From Paraburkholderia graminis C4D1M (GTDB lineage: Bacteria > Pseudomonadota > Gammaproteobacteria > Burkholderiales > Burkholderiaceae), in assembly GCF_000172415.1 (NCBI RefSeq), contig NZ_ABLD01000002.1, positions 372,001 to 436,000 of the forward strand: a stretch of DNA of 64,000 nt. Reading direction: 5' to 3'. Under the pieces are notes generated by a model that was given only the letters and a program-made list of their open reading frames with translations, had not been told where the DNA came from and searched no databases. The translations under genes were made by a program, and so were the position numbers. Positions within the stretch are counted from its first letter, which is position 1, and each line of letters starts with the position of its first letter. Of this stretch, positions 28,101-36,554 are shown piece by piece.

Positions 28101-28975
28101 AGGGCAAGCTGAACGTCGATCTTCACTACAAGCTCGAGAACGACCAGTTGAACGCGGACAACCATTTGTTCATTGACCAATTGACGTTCGGCGATCACAT
28201 CGAAAACGACACGGCGACCAAACTGCCGGTGCGGCTCGCCATCTCGCTCCTGAAAAATTCGCGCGGCGAGATCGACGTCAATCTGCCGGTGTCCGGCTCG
28301 TTGTCGAACCCCGAGTTCAGCATTGGCGGCCTGATCTGGCATGCGGTGCTGAATCTGCTGCAAAAGGCGGTGACCGCGCCGTTCTCGCTGATCGCGAACG
28401 CGTTCGGCGGCAGCGGCGAGGAACTCGGCTACGTGGAATTCGAACCGGGTTCCGCGCAGCTCACCGACGCCGACACGAAGAAGCTCGAGACGATCGTGAA
28501 GGCGCTCGGCGCGAAGCCGTCGATCAAGATGGATCTGATCGGCCGCGTCGACCCGAAGATCGACGAGCCCGCGTTGCGCATGCGCTACGTGGACCGCCTC
28601 GTCAAGCAGCAGAAAATCAAGGACGTGGTGGGCAACGGCGAGAGCGTGGACCTGTCGAGCGTCACCGTCGATCCGAAGGAATACGACAAGTATCTGACGA
28701 AGGCCTACAAGTCCGCGGACTTCAAGAAGCCGCGCAATTTCGTCGGCCTGACGAAGTCCTTGCCCGACGACGACATGAAGAGCGCGCTCGCAGCGAACGC
28801 GCCCATCGACGAGGCCAGCCTGCGGCAGCTTGCGCAGCAGCGGGCGCAAAGCGTGCAGCAGTATCTGGATGGCAAGATCGACAGCAGCCGCGTGTTTGTC
28901 GTCGCGCCGAAGCTCGACGCGGACGGTATCAAGGACAAAGGCGCGACTACGCGTGTTGATTTCGGACTGAAGTGA
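25112..28975 (+). CDS. large AsmA-like DUF748 envelope protein with OmpA-like C-terminal segment
   Basis: This 1287-residue protein has one N-terminal transmembrane helix (about residues 29-47) and then a long periplasmic chain of beta-rich AsmA/DUF748 repeats. Examples are PTLFSVSNIRLENGQITFDD and a later copy, PVKLHFGQLVLQQGRVTYTDN. Two Ala/Pro/Ser-rich linkers break the chain, near residues 351-407 and 850-890. The C-terminus has an OmpA-like motif (GYVEFEPGSAQLTDADTKKL). AsmA-type proteins are thought to bridge the envelope and move phospholipids. ATG 25112 precedes the basic stretch and helix. No operon partner is visible. Confidence 0.88.
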   Translation: MASINKASLASSMQTMRDVAQSRRTRRVITGLLIFIVVFGLLGFFAAPPLIRHIAEQQLSKQLDRPATIGRIALNPYTLKLEADRVHIGERGGAGDFVDIERLIVQPSWSSLFRAAPIVDEIQLDSPRFHIVRYDAQRFNFTDLIEKFSKQPSTPDSKPTLFSVSNIRLENGQITFDDKLLGATHVIDQWKLGIPFIATLPSKTDIFVEPLLRARIDGSPLAIDGKTKPFAASRESEVSLRFEGIDVPRLISYVPTKLPVIVHAGKLSTDLKLNFVMSNDAPTLRVAGTVDLNDVDVRDASKAPFFAARAVHVAVRTLEPLKSVYHFDDIRIDAPIANLARDRNGALSVEKMFAPAPAPAPAKNAAQAASSPAPGSAAAAPSAASAASGAQNNAQHEAQKSADKPAPPLDLSIKRFVLNDGTVNARDEATSRPVDVGMEKLAVTLTDFSTLATAPAHYTLNTNLKRSGGSLGVAGALSLAAKTASAKLDIKSLNLPLLQPYLDAATVAQVTDGTLSTTANIGANWSKSPAAVMVADSQFDLQSLKLATRGAKAPVISLAQGSVKVKQVDLNARTADVTSVDTTGLAVDVQRLKDGSINLASLAGPHEAEPKRTAIHAVKKAQAEGPAWHYKIGELNVKDGTANFTDNTTPQPVKLGIAPLQLKVQQISDDLSRPLPVELQATLNKKGTLGLKGDVTATPLKVAVKVNANRLDAAAFEPYFGSQLNATIASALLNGSGDLALTQAKSLKATYRGDVALVDVRMLDKATSDPFAGWRSLALTGLKADYDERGTSVDAERVTFTKFYGRVLLDAQGKLNLNDVVAHQSGAAQSLTRDKNAKDGAEPVPLTPPTASAVVAASAPIVASASAPASSTATATTATPATVTAATPPQSPVKLHFGQLVLQQGRVTYTDNFIKPNFTANLVGIQGTVGAFGTQSTTSAPVDIAAKLAANGPLSIRGTVNPLIAKPALDLTASAHDIELTNLTPYSAKYAGYPITKGKLNVDLHYKLENDQLNADNHLFIDQLTFGDHIENDTATKLPVRLAISLLKNSRGEIDVNLPVSGSLSNPEFSIGGLIWHAVLNLLQKAVTAPFSLIANAFGGSGEELGYVEFEPGSAQLTDADTKKLETIVKALGAKPSIKMDLIGRVDPKIDEPALRMRYVDRLVKQQKIKDVVGNGESVDLSSVTVDPKEYDKYLTKAYKSADFKKPRNFVGLTKSLPDDDMKSALAANAPIDEASLRQLAQQRAQSVQQYLDGKIDSSRVFVVAPKLDADGIKDKGATTRVDFGLK

Positions 28976-28996
28976 GTAAGGTCGTAGGCGCGTCGC

Positions 28997-30547
28997 TCAG
29001 GCGGCGCGCGTCGGCGTCTTCAACGCGGTCTGCTCGATGACGCGCGCGAGCGTGTCGAACGCGGGCCCGATCTTCTCGTTCGGCACGCACGCGTAGCCGA
29101 GCAACAGCCCGCGCCGCGCGGGCGGATCGCTGCTGTAATAGGTCGCGAGCGGCCGCACGATCACGCCGGCGTCGAATGCGGCCGCCGTCACCGCGCGGTC
29201 GTCCGCGTGATCCGGCAGACCCAGCACCAGATGCAAGCCCGCTTCGTCGCCCATCACCGGCAATTCGCTGCCGAAACGCGCGGTGATCGCATCGATCAGA
29301 ATTTGCCTGCGCTCTCCGTACAGCGCGCGCATGCGCCGAACGTGCGACGTGAGGTGGCCGTCCATGATGAAGTCGGTCATGACGGCTTGCTGCATCAACT
29401 GTCCTTCGCGATAAAGCTCCGCGACGCCCATGCGAAACGTATCGACGAGATGCTCCGGCGCGATCATGTAGCCCATGCGCAGACCCGGAAACAGCATCTT
29501 GCCGAGGCTGCCCACGTAAATGACCTGACCGGCTTCGTCGAGACCTTGCAGCGACGCAAGAGGCCGGCTGCCGTAGCGAAACTCGCTGTCGTAATCGTCC
29601 TCGATGATCCACACGTTGTGCTGACGCGCGTATTCGAGCAACGTGCGGCGGCGCGCGAGGCTCATCACCATGCCGAGAGGGTATTGATGCGACGGCGTCA
29701 CGAGCGCGAGGCGCGGCGGCTCCCGCAAATCCTCTTCACGCGGATTGAGACCTTCATCGTCCACGGGCACCGGCACCAGCGTGATTCCCGACGACTGCAA
29801 CACGCTGCGCGCGCCCCAATAGCACGGCTCCTCCACCCAGGCCCGATCGCCGACGTCGGTTAAGAGACGCACGGCGAGATCGATGGATTGGTGAATACCC
29901 GTAGTGATGATGATCTGATCCGGCGTGCAATTCACCGAGCGCGCGACGCGCAGATAGTCCGACAACGCGCGGCGCAGCGGACGATAGCCGCCGCCGGGCG
30001 CATACGTCAGCAGATCCGGATTCGCTTCTTTCCACAAACGCGCTTGCAGGCGGCTCCACGTTCGGGCCGGAAATTCCGCGACGTCCGGCACGCCCGGCAT
30101 GAAGGCGCCCCATTGTTTCGCCGAGACGCCGGCCTGGCCGATCAGACGCCGCCCGCGATTGGACAGATCGTTCAGATCGCGCTTCGGCGGTTTGGTTTGC
30201 GTGCCGACTGCCGCACCGGCCGTAGCGCCAACCGCCGCCACCGCCGGCTTTCGGCGCGCGTTGACGGCGGCGCTGTCCGGCTGCGTGTCGGCGACATAAG
30301 TGCCGCTGCCCGTGGTCGAGATCACGTAGCCTTCGGCGGTCAACTGGTCGTACACATGCAGCACCGTATTGCGCGCGATGCCCAGGTCTTCGGCGAGCGT
30401 GCGCGAACTCGGCAGCTTGGTGCCAGGCGGCAACTGACCGGTGAGAATGGCCTGCTGCATCAGCCGCAACGTCTGCCGGTAGAGCGGTTCCGAGGCCGCG
30501 CGATCAAGCCTGGCGGCGAGCCAATCCGACAAGATGATCGTATCCAA
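28997..30547 (-). CDS. MocR/PdxR-type transcriptional regulator with aminotransferase domain
   Basis: This 516-residue protein has an N-terminal GntR-type winged helix (about residues 17-85, PSSRTLAEDLGIARNTVLHVYDQL) joined by a linker to a type-I aminotransferase-like domain. That domain has IIEDDYDSEFRYG and the PLP-lysine region YVGSLGKMLFPGLRMGYM. MocR proteins sense PLP and amines and regulate neighbouring genes. It is divergent from a polyamine-type ABC transporter with a 130-base shared control region, so control of that transporter is likely. It resembles GabR and PdxR, but no gabT or pdxS/T genes are nearby. Confidence 0.9.
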   Translation of the reverse strand: MDTIILSDWLAARLDRAASEPLYRQTLRLMQQAILTGQLPPGTKLPSSRTLAEDLGIARNTVLHVYDQLTAEGYVISTTGSGTYVADTQPDSAAVNARRKPAVAAVGATAGAAVGTQTKPPKRDLNDLSNRGRRLIGQAGVSAKQWGAFMPGVPDVAEFPARTWSRLQARLWKEANPDLLTYAPGGGYRPLRRALSDYLRVARSVNCTPDQIIITTGIHQSIDLAVRLLTDVGDRAWVEEPCYWGARSVLQSSGITLVPVPVDDEGLNPREEDLREPPRLALVTPSHQYPLGMVMSLARRRTLLEYARQHNVWIIEDDYDSEFRYGSRPLASLQGLDEAGQVIYVGSLGKMLFPGLRMGYMIAPEHLVDTFRMGVAELYREGQLMQQAVMTDFIMDGHLTSHVRRMRALYGERRQILIDAITARFGSELPVMGDEAGLHLVLGLPDHADDRAVTAAAFDAGVIVRPLATYYSSDPPARRGLLLGYACVPNEKIGPAFDTLARVIEQTALKTPTRAA

Positions 30548-30549
30548 GT

Positions 30550-30606
30550 GGTTCTATCCGGAATAATGAAATGGTTCCATATTGTAGAACCGTAACGGTC
30601 TATAGT
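30550..30606. promoter_or_regulatory. shared control region between the MocR gene and the ABC transporter
   Basis: GGTTCTATCC at 30550 is repeated as GGTTCCAT at 30573, and the latter forms an inverted pair with TAGAACC ending at 30591. A TATAGT box at 30601-30606 points toward the transporter. MocR regulators bind direct and inverted repeats of this kind; the assignment to this regulator is inferred. Confidence 0.5.
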
Positions 30607-30677
30607 GGGCCACGCAATTGATGCAAGCCCGCTGTTACGCAAGAGCAGCCGGCTCGACCGCAGAGGAGACTACGGCG

Positions 30678-31796
30678 ATGAAAACGGATGAAGTGATCGT
30701 CAGCTTTCGAGGCGTGCGCAAGACGTACGACGGCGAAACGCTGGTCGTCAAGCAACTGGATCTGGACATCTATCAGGGCGAATTCCTGACGCTGCTCGGG
30801 CCGTCGGGTTCCGGCAAAACCACCTGTCTGATGATGCTCGCCGGTTTCGAATTTCCCACCGGCGGCGAGATCTGGCTCGACGGCACATTGCTCAATACCG
30901 TGCCGCCGCACAAGCGCAACATCGGCATGGTGTTTCAGAACTACGCGCTGTTCCCGCATCTCACGGTCGAGCAGAACGTCGCGTATCCGCTGACCGTGCG
31001 CAAGGTTTCCGCCGAAGAGCGCGCGCATCGCACGAATAACGCATTGAAGATGGTGCGCATGGAGAGCTTCGCCAAGCGCTATCCCGCGCAGCTTTCGGGC
31101 GGACAGCAGCAGCGCATTGCGCTTGCACGCGCGCTGGTGTTCGAGCCGAAACTCGTGCTGATGGACGAGCCGCTCGGCGCGCTCGACAAGCAATTGCGCG
31201 AACACATGCAGTACGAACTGAAGTCGCTGCACGAGAAGCTCGGCGTGACCTTTGTCTACGTCACGCACGATCAGGGCGAGGCGTTGACCATGTCCGATCG
31301 CGTCGCCGTCTTCGATAAAGGCATCGTGCAGCAACTCGATACGGTGGACCGTCTGTACGAATCGCCGTGCAACGAATTCGTCGCGAACTTCATCGGCGAC
31401 AGCAACAAGCTGCGCGGCACGATCGCGAACGTGAACGGCGAATATTGCGAGCTTCATCTGGCTGACGGCACACGAGTGACGGGCCGCAATATCGGCGGCG
31501 CGCGGGCGGGCACGCCGGCCATCGCGTGCATCCGGCCGGAACGCATGAAGCTCTCGGCGGGCGGCAATGGACATGCCAACGGCGCTGCGCGGCCGGGCGC
31601 CAACGCGCTTGCCGGCGAAGCGCGCGGACTCATCTATTTCGGCGATCACGTGCGGATGCGCTGCGGTTTGCCGCAGCAGGACGAGTGCTTCGTCAAGGTG
31701 CCGCTCGGCACCGACGCGCTCAACGCGTTCGCACCCGGCGCGCCCGTCGCGCTCGAGTTCGCGCCCGAGCATCTGCGGGTATTCGCGGGGGCGTAA
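30678..31796 (+). CDS. polyamine-type ABC transporter ATP-binding protein, PotA-like
   Basis: This 372-residue cytoplasmic ATPase has Walker A GPSGSGKTT, the signature LSGGQQQRIALARAL, Walker B LMDEPLGALD and the switch His in VTHDQGEA. A C-terminal TOBE-type regulatory domain follows, with a Gly/Ala-rich insert near residue 300. GAGGAG lies about 9 bases before ATG 30678. It is first in a four-gene operon whose layout (ATPase, binding protein, two permeases) matches spermidine/putrescine importers. The exact amine is unknown. Confidence 0.92.
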   Translation: MKTDEVIVSFRGVRKTYDGETLVVKQLDLDIYQGEFLTLLGPSGSGKTTCLMMLAGFEFPTGGEIWLDGTLLNTVPPHKRNIGMVFQNYALFPHLTVEQNVAYPLTVRKVSAEERAHRTNNALKMVRMESFAKRYPAQLSGGQQQRIALARALVFEPKLVLMDEPLGALDKQLREHMQYELKSLHEKLGVTFVYVTHDQGEALTMSDRVAVFDKGIVQQLDTVDRLYESPCNEFVANFIGDSNKLRGTIANVNGEYCELHLADGTRVTGRNIGGARAGTPAIACIRPERMKLSAGGNGHANGAARPGANALAGEARGLIYFGDHVRMRCGLPQQDECFVKVPLGTDALNAFAPGAPVALEFAPEHLRVFAGA

Positions 31797-31901
31797 GCGC
31801 GGCAAACGCGAGCATGATTGCATCAGCGGGGCAGTCAGCAGCACATAAGAACGTCGCATGGACTCATGCTTGAAACCACCACCAAAGGAGAGCAACACAC
31901 C

Positions 31902-32951
31902 ATGAGCAAGATCGGGAAATCGCGCTGCGCCATCGCTGTCGGTGCTGTGGCGCTCGCGCTGGGCGCGGCGCAGGTGAATGCGGCCGAACTGACGGTCGTC
32001 AACTTCGGCGGCGCCAACGGGGACGCGCAAAAGGCAGCGTTCAACCAGCCGTTCGAATCGCAGACCAGCAGCAAGGTGACCGCCGTCGAATACAACGGCG
32101 AGCAGGCCAAGGTCAAGGCGATGGTCGAAGCCAAGCATGTCAACTGGGACGTGGTGGAAGTGGAGTCGGGCGACATCGGCCGCGGTTGCGACGAAGGTCT
32201 GTATGAAAAGCTCGACTGGTCGAAGATCGGCAAGAAGTCGGATCTGATTCCTGAAGCGCCGCAAACTTGTGGCGTGGGCTTTTTCGTGTGGTCGACGGCG
32301 CTCGCGTATAACGCCGACAAGCTGAAGAGCGCGCCGTCCGGCTGGGCCGATTTCTGGGACGTGAAAAAGATTCCGGGCAAGCGTGCGATGCGCAAGGGCG
32401 CGCGCTACAACCTCGAATTCGCGCTGATGGCCGACGGCGTCGCACCGAAAGACGTCTACAAGGTGCTGGCGACGAAGGAAGGCCAGGACCGCGCGTTCAA
32501 GAAGCTCGACGAGCTGAAGCCGAACATCCAGTGGTGGGAAGCGGGCGCGCAGCCGCCGCAATTCCTCGTGGCGGGCGACGTGGTGATGTCGACGGCGTAT
32601 AACGGCCGCATCGACGCCGCGCAGAAGGAAGGCAAGAACCTCAAGGTCGTGTGGAACGGCAGCATTTACGACCTCGACTACTGGGCGATTCCGAAGGGCT
32701 CGCCGAACAAGGCGCTGGCCGAGAAGTACATCGCGTACACGCTTTCGTCGAAGCCGCAGCAGGACTACGCGCACCACATCGCTTATGGTCCGGTGAACGT
32801 GGCGGCGATCAAGGGGCTCGACGCGAAGACGCTCTCGAATCTGCCGAACTCGCCGGCTAACGGCAAGAACGCGGTGCTGCAGAACCTGTCGTTCTGGACC
32901 GATCACGGCGACGAGCTGGAGCAGCGTTTCTCGTCGTGGGCTTCGAAGTAA
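31902..32951 (+). CDS. polyamine-type ABC transporter substrate-binding protein, PotD-like
   Basis: This 349-residue periplasmic protein has a signal peptide cleaved near VNAAEL (about residue 26). The mature part begins ELTVVNFGGANGDAQKAAF, typical of the polyamine/iron-type extracellular binding family. Trp-rich and acidic positions (NWDVVEVESGD, QWWEAGAQPPQF) could form an amine site, but I cannot name the ligand. AAAGGAG lies before ATG 31902. A GC hairpin follows the gene, ahead of the permeases. Confidence 0.9.
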   Translation: MSKIGKSRCAIAVGAVALALGAAQVNAAELTVVNFGGANGDAQKAAFNQPFESQTSSKVTAVEYNGEQAKVKAMVEAKHVNWDVVEVESGDIGRGCDEGLYEKLDWSKIGKKSDLIPEAPQTCGVGFFVWSTALAYNADKLKSAPSGWADFWDVKKIPGKRAMRKGARYNLEFALMADGVAPKDVYKVLATKEGQDRAFKKLDELKPNIQWWEAGAQPPQFLVAGDVVMSTAYNGRIDAAQKEGKNLKVVWNGSIYDLDYWAIPKGSPNKALAEKYIAYTLSSKPQQDYAHHIAYGPVNVAAIKGLDAKTLSNLPNSPANGKNAVLQNLSFWTDHGDELEQRFSSWASK

Positions 32952-32973
32952 GCCGTGAAGTGATGCGATGACG

Positions 32974-33005
32974 CGCGCGCGTTGGAGCGATCCGCTGCGC
33001 GCGCG
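32974..33005. other. GC-rich stem-loop after the binding-protein gene
   Basis: Alternating CG runs at about 32974-32981 and 32998-33005 can pair around a 16-base loop. There is no T-run. Hairpins here often protect the binding-protein mRNA and set its excess over the permeases. Confidence 0.4.
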
Positions 33006-33067
33006 GGTGGATGGACTGGAGCCGGACTAACGCTGCTCCGGTCCGCAGCTTTGCAGGGAGACCAGGT

Positions 33068-34345
33068 GTGACTACGATGACGATCGCCGCCGATTCCACG
33101 CCGGAATCAACCGGCCGGCTCAAGCGCGAACTGAAGGCCGCGGAAGCGAAAAAGCGTGCGATGGCGCTGCTGCTCATCGCGCCGCTCGCCATTTTTCTGC
33201 TGCTGATCTTCGTCGTGCCGATCGGCGCGTTGCTGACCCGCGCCGCGCAGAATCCCGAAGTCGTGAACGCGTTGCCGCATACGCTCAGCGCACTGCATGC
33301 ATGGGACCGCAAGACGCCGCCGCCCGATGCCGCATACGCCGCACTGGCGACCGATCTGACCGCCATTGCCGACAGCGACGGCATGGGCGCGCTCGCGCGC
33401 CGGCTCAATGTGGAGATTCCCGGTTATCGCTCGCTGGTCGCCAAGTCGGCGCGCGCGATGCCTTTCGTCGACGACAACAGCAAGCCGTTGCAACTGACGC
33501 CCGCGCAATTTCACGCGAAGTTCGCCGAGCTCGACGAACGCTGGAACAACATCGCGTACTGGCAAGCCATCGCGAAGAACGGCAGTCCGTATTCGCCGTT
33601 CTACGTGCTCGCTTCGCTCGATCACAAGCAGGACGCGTTCGGTCACATCATTCCGACCGATCCCGACCAGCAGATCTATCTCGCCGTGTTCACCCGCACC
33701 TTCGTGATCGGCGCTGCCGTTACGTTGTTCGCGCTGCTGCTTGGCTATCCGCTCGCTTACTGGATTTCGACGCTGTCGGAGCGTCGCGCGAATCTCGTGA
33801 TGATCCTCGTGCTGATTCCTTTCTGGACGTCGATCCTCGTGCGCGTGGCGGCATGGATCGTCATCTTGCAGAGCGAAGGTCTCGTGAACAAGGCGCTGGT
33901 GGGCAGCGGCCTGCTGCACGATCCGCTCGCGCTGCTGTTCAACCGCACCGGCGTCTATATTTCGATGACGCACATTCTGCTGCCGTTCATGATCCTGCCG
34001 CTCTACAGCGTGATGAAGTCGATTCCGCCGACGTATCAGCGCGCGGCCATTTCGCTCGGCAGCCATCCGTTCGCCGCATTCTGGCGCGTGTATGTGCCGC
34101 AGACCTATCCCGGCATCGGCGCGGGCGCGTTGCTGGTCTTCATTCTGGCGATCGGCTACTACATCACGCCGGCGCTGCTCGGCGGCCCGAACGACCAGAT
34201 GGTCAGCTACTACGTGGCCTACTTCACCAACGTGACGATCAACTGGGGCATGGCGTGTGCGCTCGGCGCGCTGCTGCTTGCCGCGACGCTGGTGCTGTAC
34301 GTGATCTACGGACGCTTCACGCGTTCATCGCTGAGCCTTGGCTGA
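33068..34345 (+). CDS. ABC transporter permease, PotB-like, with large periplasmic insert
   Basis: This 425-residue inner-membrane protein is much longer than the usual 280-310 residues. The first helix lies at about 32-57, then about 148 mostly hydrophilic residues (58-205) precede the second helix (FVIGAAVTLFALLLGYPLAYWI). The EAA loop is present (ISLGSHPFAAFWRVYVPQTYPGIGAG). GTG 33068 is chosen because GGGAG lies 7 bases upstream; ATG 33077 is nearly as good. The insert should lie in the periplasm next to the binding protein. Confidence 0.88.
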   Translation: MTTMTIAADSTPESTGRLKRELKAAEAKKRAMALLLIAPLAIFLLLIFVVPIGALLTRAAQNPEVVNALPHTLSALHAWDRKTPPPDAAYAALATDLTAIADSDGMGALARRLNVEIPGYRSLVAKSARAMPFVDDNSKPLQLTPAQFHAKFAELDERWNNIAYWQAIAKNGSPYSPFYVLASLDHKQDAFGHIIPTDPDQQIYLAVFTRTFVIGAAVTLFALLLGYPLAYWISTLSERRANLVMILVLIPFWTSILVRVAAWIVILQSEGLVNKALVGSGLLHDPLALLFNRTGVYISMTHILLPFMILPLYSVMKSIPPTYQRAAISLGSHPFAAFWRVYVPQTYPGIGAGALLVFILAIGYYITPALLGGPNDQMVSYYVAYFTNVTINWGMACALGALLLAATLVLYVIYGRFTRSSLSLG

Positions 34346-34360
34346 ACGGAGCCTACCGAC

Positions 34361-35200
34361 ATGAAACTTGCCAAGCCCCTGTTCGCGCCGCACACGTCCT
34401 GGGTGGAGCGCGCGTGGTATTTCGCGTTGCGTGCGCTTGCCGTGCTCACGCTGCTGTATCTGATTTTGCCCGTGCTCGCGATCGTGCCGCTGTCGTTCTC
34501 ATCGAGTACGTTCCTCGTCTATCCGATTCCTGGTTGGTCTCTGCGCTGGTATCAGAATCTCATTGCGTCTGATGAGTGGCGTATGGCGGCTAAGAATAGC
34601 TTTATTGTCGCGCCGTCCGCGACGGTGGTCGCGACTGTGCTTGGCACGCTGGCGGCAATCGGCCTCACGAAAGCCAACTTCCGCGGCAAGGGCTTGCTGA
34701 TGGCAATCCTGATTTCGCCGATGATCGTGCCGGTGGTTGTTGTCGGCGTCGGCATGTATCTGTTTTTTGCGCCGCTCGGACTCGCCAATACGTATGTCGG
34801 GCTGATTCTCGCGCATGCGTCGCTCGGCGTGCCGTTTGTCGTGACGACGGTGGCCGCGACCTTGCAGGGCTTCAACTACAACCTCGTGCGCGCGAGCTTG
34901 TCGCTTGGCGCAAATCCGGTGAAGACGTTTTTTCGCATCACATTGCCCGTGATTGCACCAGGCGTGATTTCCGGCGCCTTGTTTGCGTTCGCGACGTCGT
35001 TCGATGAAGTCGTCGTCACACTCTTCCTGGCAGGCGCGGACCAGACGACGCTGCCGCGCCAGATGTTCACCGGCATCCGCGAAAATATCAGCCCGACGAT
35101 TGCAGCGCTCGCCACCATTCTGATTATTTTTTCGACGTGCTTATTGCTGGCGCTGGAATGGCTTCGTGGCCGCAATGCGGCGCGAGCGGTTCGGGCGTAA
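34361..35200 (+). CDS. ABC transporter permease, PotC-like
   Basis: This 279-residue inner-membrane protein has six predicted helices and the EAA loop (ASLSLGANPVKTFFRITLPVIAPG). The length is normal for PotC. It starts 15 bases after the PotB-like gene and is last in the operon. It pairs with the larger permease to form the translocation channel. Confidence 0.92.
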   Translation: MKLAKPLFAPHTSWVERAWYFALRALAVLTLLYLILPVLAIVPLSFSSSTFLVYPIPGWSLRWYQNLIASDEWRMAAKNSFIVAPSATVVATVLGTLAAIGLTKANFRGKGLLMAILISPMIVPVVVVGVGMYLFFAPLGLANTYVGLILAHASLGVPFVVTTVAATLQGFNYNLVRASLSLGANPVKTFFRITLPVIAPGVISGALFAFATSFDEVVVTLFLAGADQTTLPRQMFTGIRENISPTIAALATILIIFSTCLLLALEWLRGRNAARAVRA

Positions 35201-35354
35201 ATGCGGCGCGAGCAAATATCCGGTAACTTCGTTGATGCAACATGAGAATCGACAACTCTTGACACCGTTCTAAGATTCATCCCATTCCGCGGGCTTCTGC
35301 GTCTCGTCATACTTTTATCCCTTGATAAAAAGATGCGCGAGGCGCAGATAACCA

Positions 35355-36416
35355 ATGAAAACCCCGCTAACCGTGCTTGTGTGTGCGCTCACACTGACAG
35401 CTTGCGCGGATCACGCCGCGCGCGCACGGCTCGGCATTCAAGACCCCACCCTGCTTCAATCCGGCATTGGCGCCTCGCAAGACGAGGCGGCAGGCGCCGC
35501 CAACCCGCAATGGATCAACGCATACGCGCCCGCTGCCAGCGGCGGCACGGCGCTCGCGTCATTGCAAGCGCGGCTGAACCGCTTGCCGCCTGAACAGAAC
35601 GGCTATTTCCGCGCGAAGGCGCAATGCTGGATCAGCGCGGGCCAGGAGGCGCGGCAAGCGGGCGACCATTGGGGTTTCGTCGAGGAGGCCATCGGTCAGG
35701 CGGCGGTCATCACCCTGGGCCTTGAAAATGGCACGTCGTTATCGGCTGCCAATCCGGCGCTGCGCACCGTCTCCGTGGTGCGTCCCGATTTGTGGAAGAT
35801 CGTCAATACCATCAAGTCGGACCCGGTCACGGCCTCCTGTCGCGAAGCGCAGCAGCCGCTCGCATGCGCTGAAGTCGAGCTCATGCAAGCCGGCCATGAT
35901 GCATGGGTACGCAACTTCGCTCATGCCGAAAAGCGTCTGCCGGACATTCAGGATAACTTGCGTAAATCGGCCGAGAGTGCGCTGCAATGCAAGCAGGCCG
36001 CGCCCGCGAGCGCTGCGGCGCAGAGTCCGGCAATGCCGCGAACGGTCACGCTGCGCGCCGACTCGCTGTTCCGTTTCGACGGCGGCAACGATGCCGCGAT
36101 GCTGAGCGCCGGCAGACGCGAGCTCGACAAAGTGGCGCGAAGCATGAAGACAACGGCCACGCTTCGCGAACTCAGAATCACCGGCTACACCGACCGTCTC
36201 GGCGACAACGCCCATAACCAGAGCCTGTCGCTGCAACGCGCGCAAACGGTAGCAGCCTATCTGCGCGCTCGCGGCGTCACCGTGCCAATCGCTATTCGCG
36301 GGCTTGGCAGTGCGAAACCCGTGGCGCAATGCCGACAAACCAGGCGCGATGAACTGGTGCGATGTCTCGCACCGAACCGGCGGGTGGAGATCGAGTTCGT
36401 CGTCGCGCCTTCCTGA
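35355..36416 (+). CDS. OmpA-family outer-membrane lipoprotein
   Basis: This 353-residue protein starts with a lipoprotein signal (LTLTACAD, Cys16). A 200-residue helical region of unknown family follows, then a C-terminal OmpA domain with RITGYTDRLGDNAHNQSLSLQRAQTVAAYL, including the Asp and Arg that bind peptidoglycan. It should sit in the outer membrane and hold the cell wall. It lies about 140 bases before the response-regulator gene on the same strand; whether they share a transcript is not clear. Confidence 0.88.
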   Translation: MKTPLTVLVCALTLTACADHAARARLGIQDPTLLQSGIGASQDEAAGAANPQWINAYAPAASGGTALASLQARLNRLPPEQNGYFRAKAQCWISAGQEARQAGDHWGFVEEAIGQAAVITLGLENGTSLSAANPALRTVSVVRPDLWKIVNTIKSDPVTASCREAQQPLACAEVELMQAGHDAWVRNFAHAEKRLPDIQDNLRKSAESALQCKQAAPASAAAQSPAMPRTVTLRADSLFRFDGGNDAAMLSAGRRELDKVARSMKTTATLRELRITGYTDRLGDNAHNQSLSLQRAQTVAAYLRARGVTVPIAIRGLGSAKPVAQCRQTRRDELVRCLAPNRRVEIEFVVAPS

Positions 36417-36554
36417 TCTGCTCAGGTTGCGCACACGAACGTCGTACCCCGCGGACGCCAACGGCTTATGGCTGCCGGGAGGTCACGAGAGGGCCGTCAG
36501 GAGTCCATGATCGCCCCAACCGGAAATGGAAGTTTTTCAGGAGAAATGCAACAC

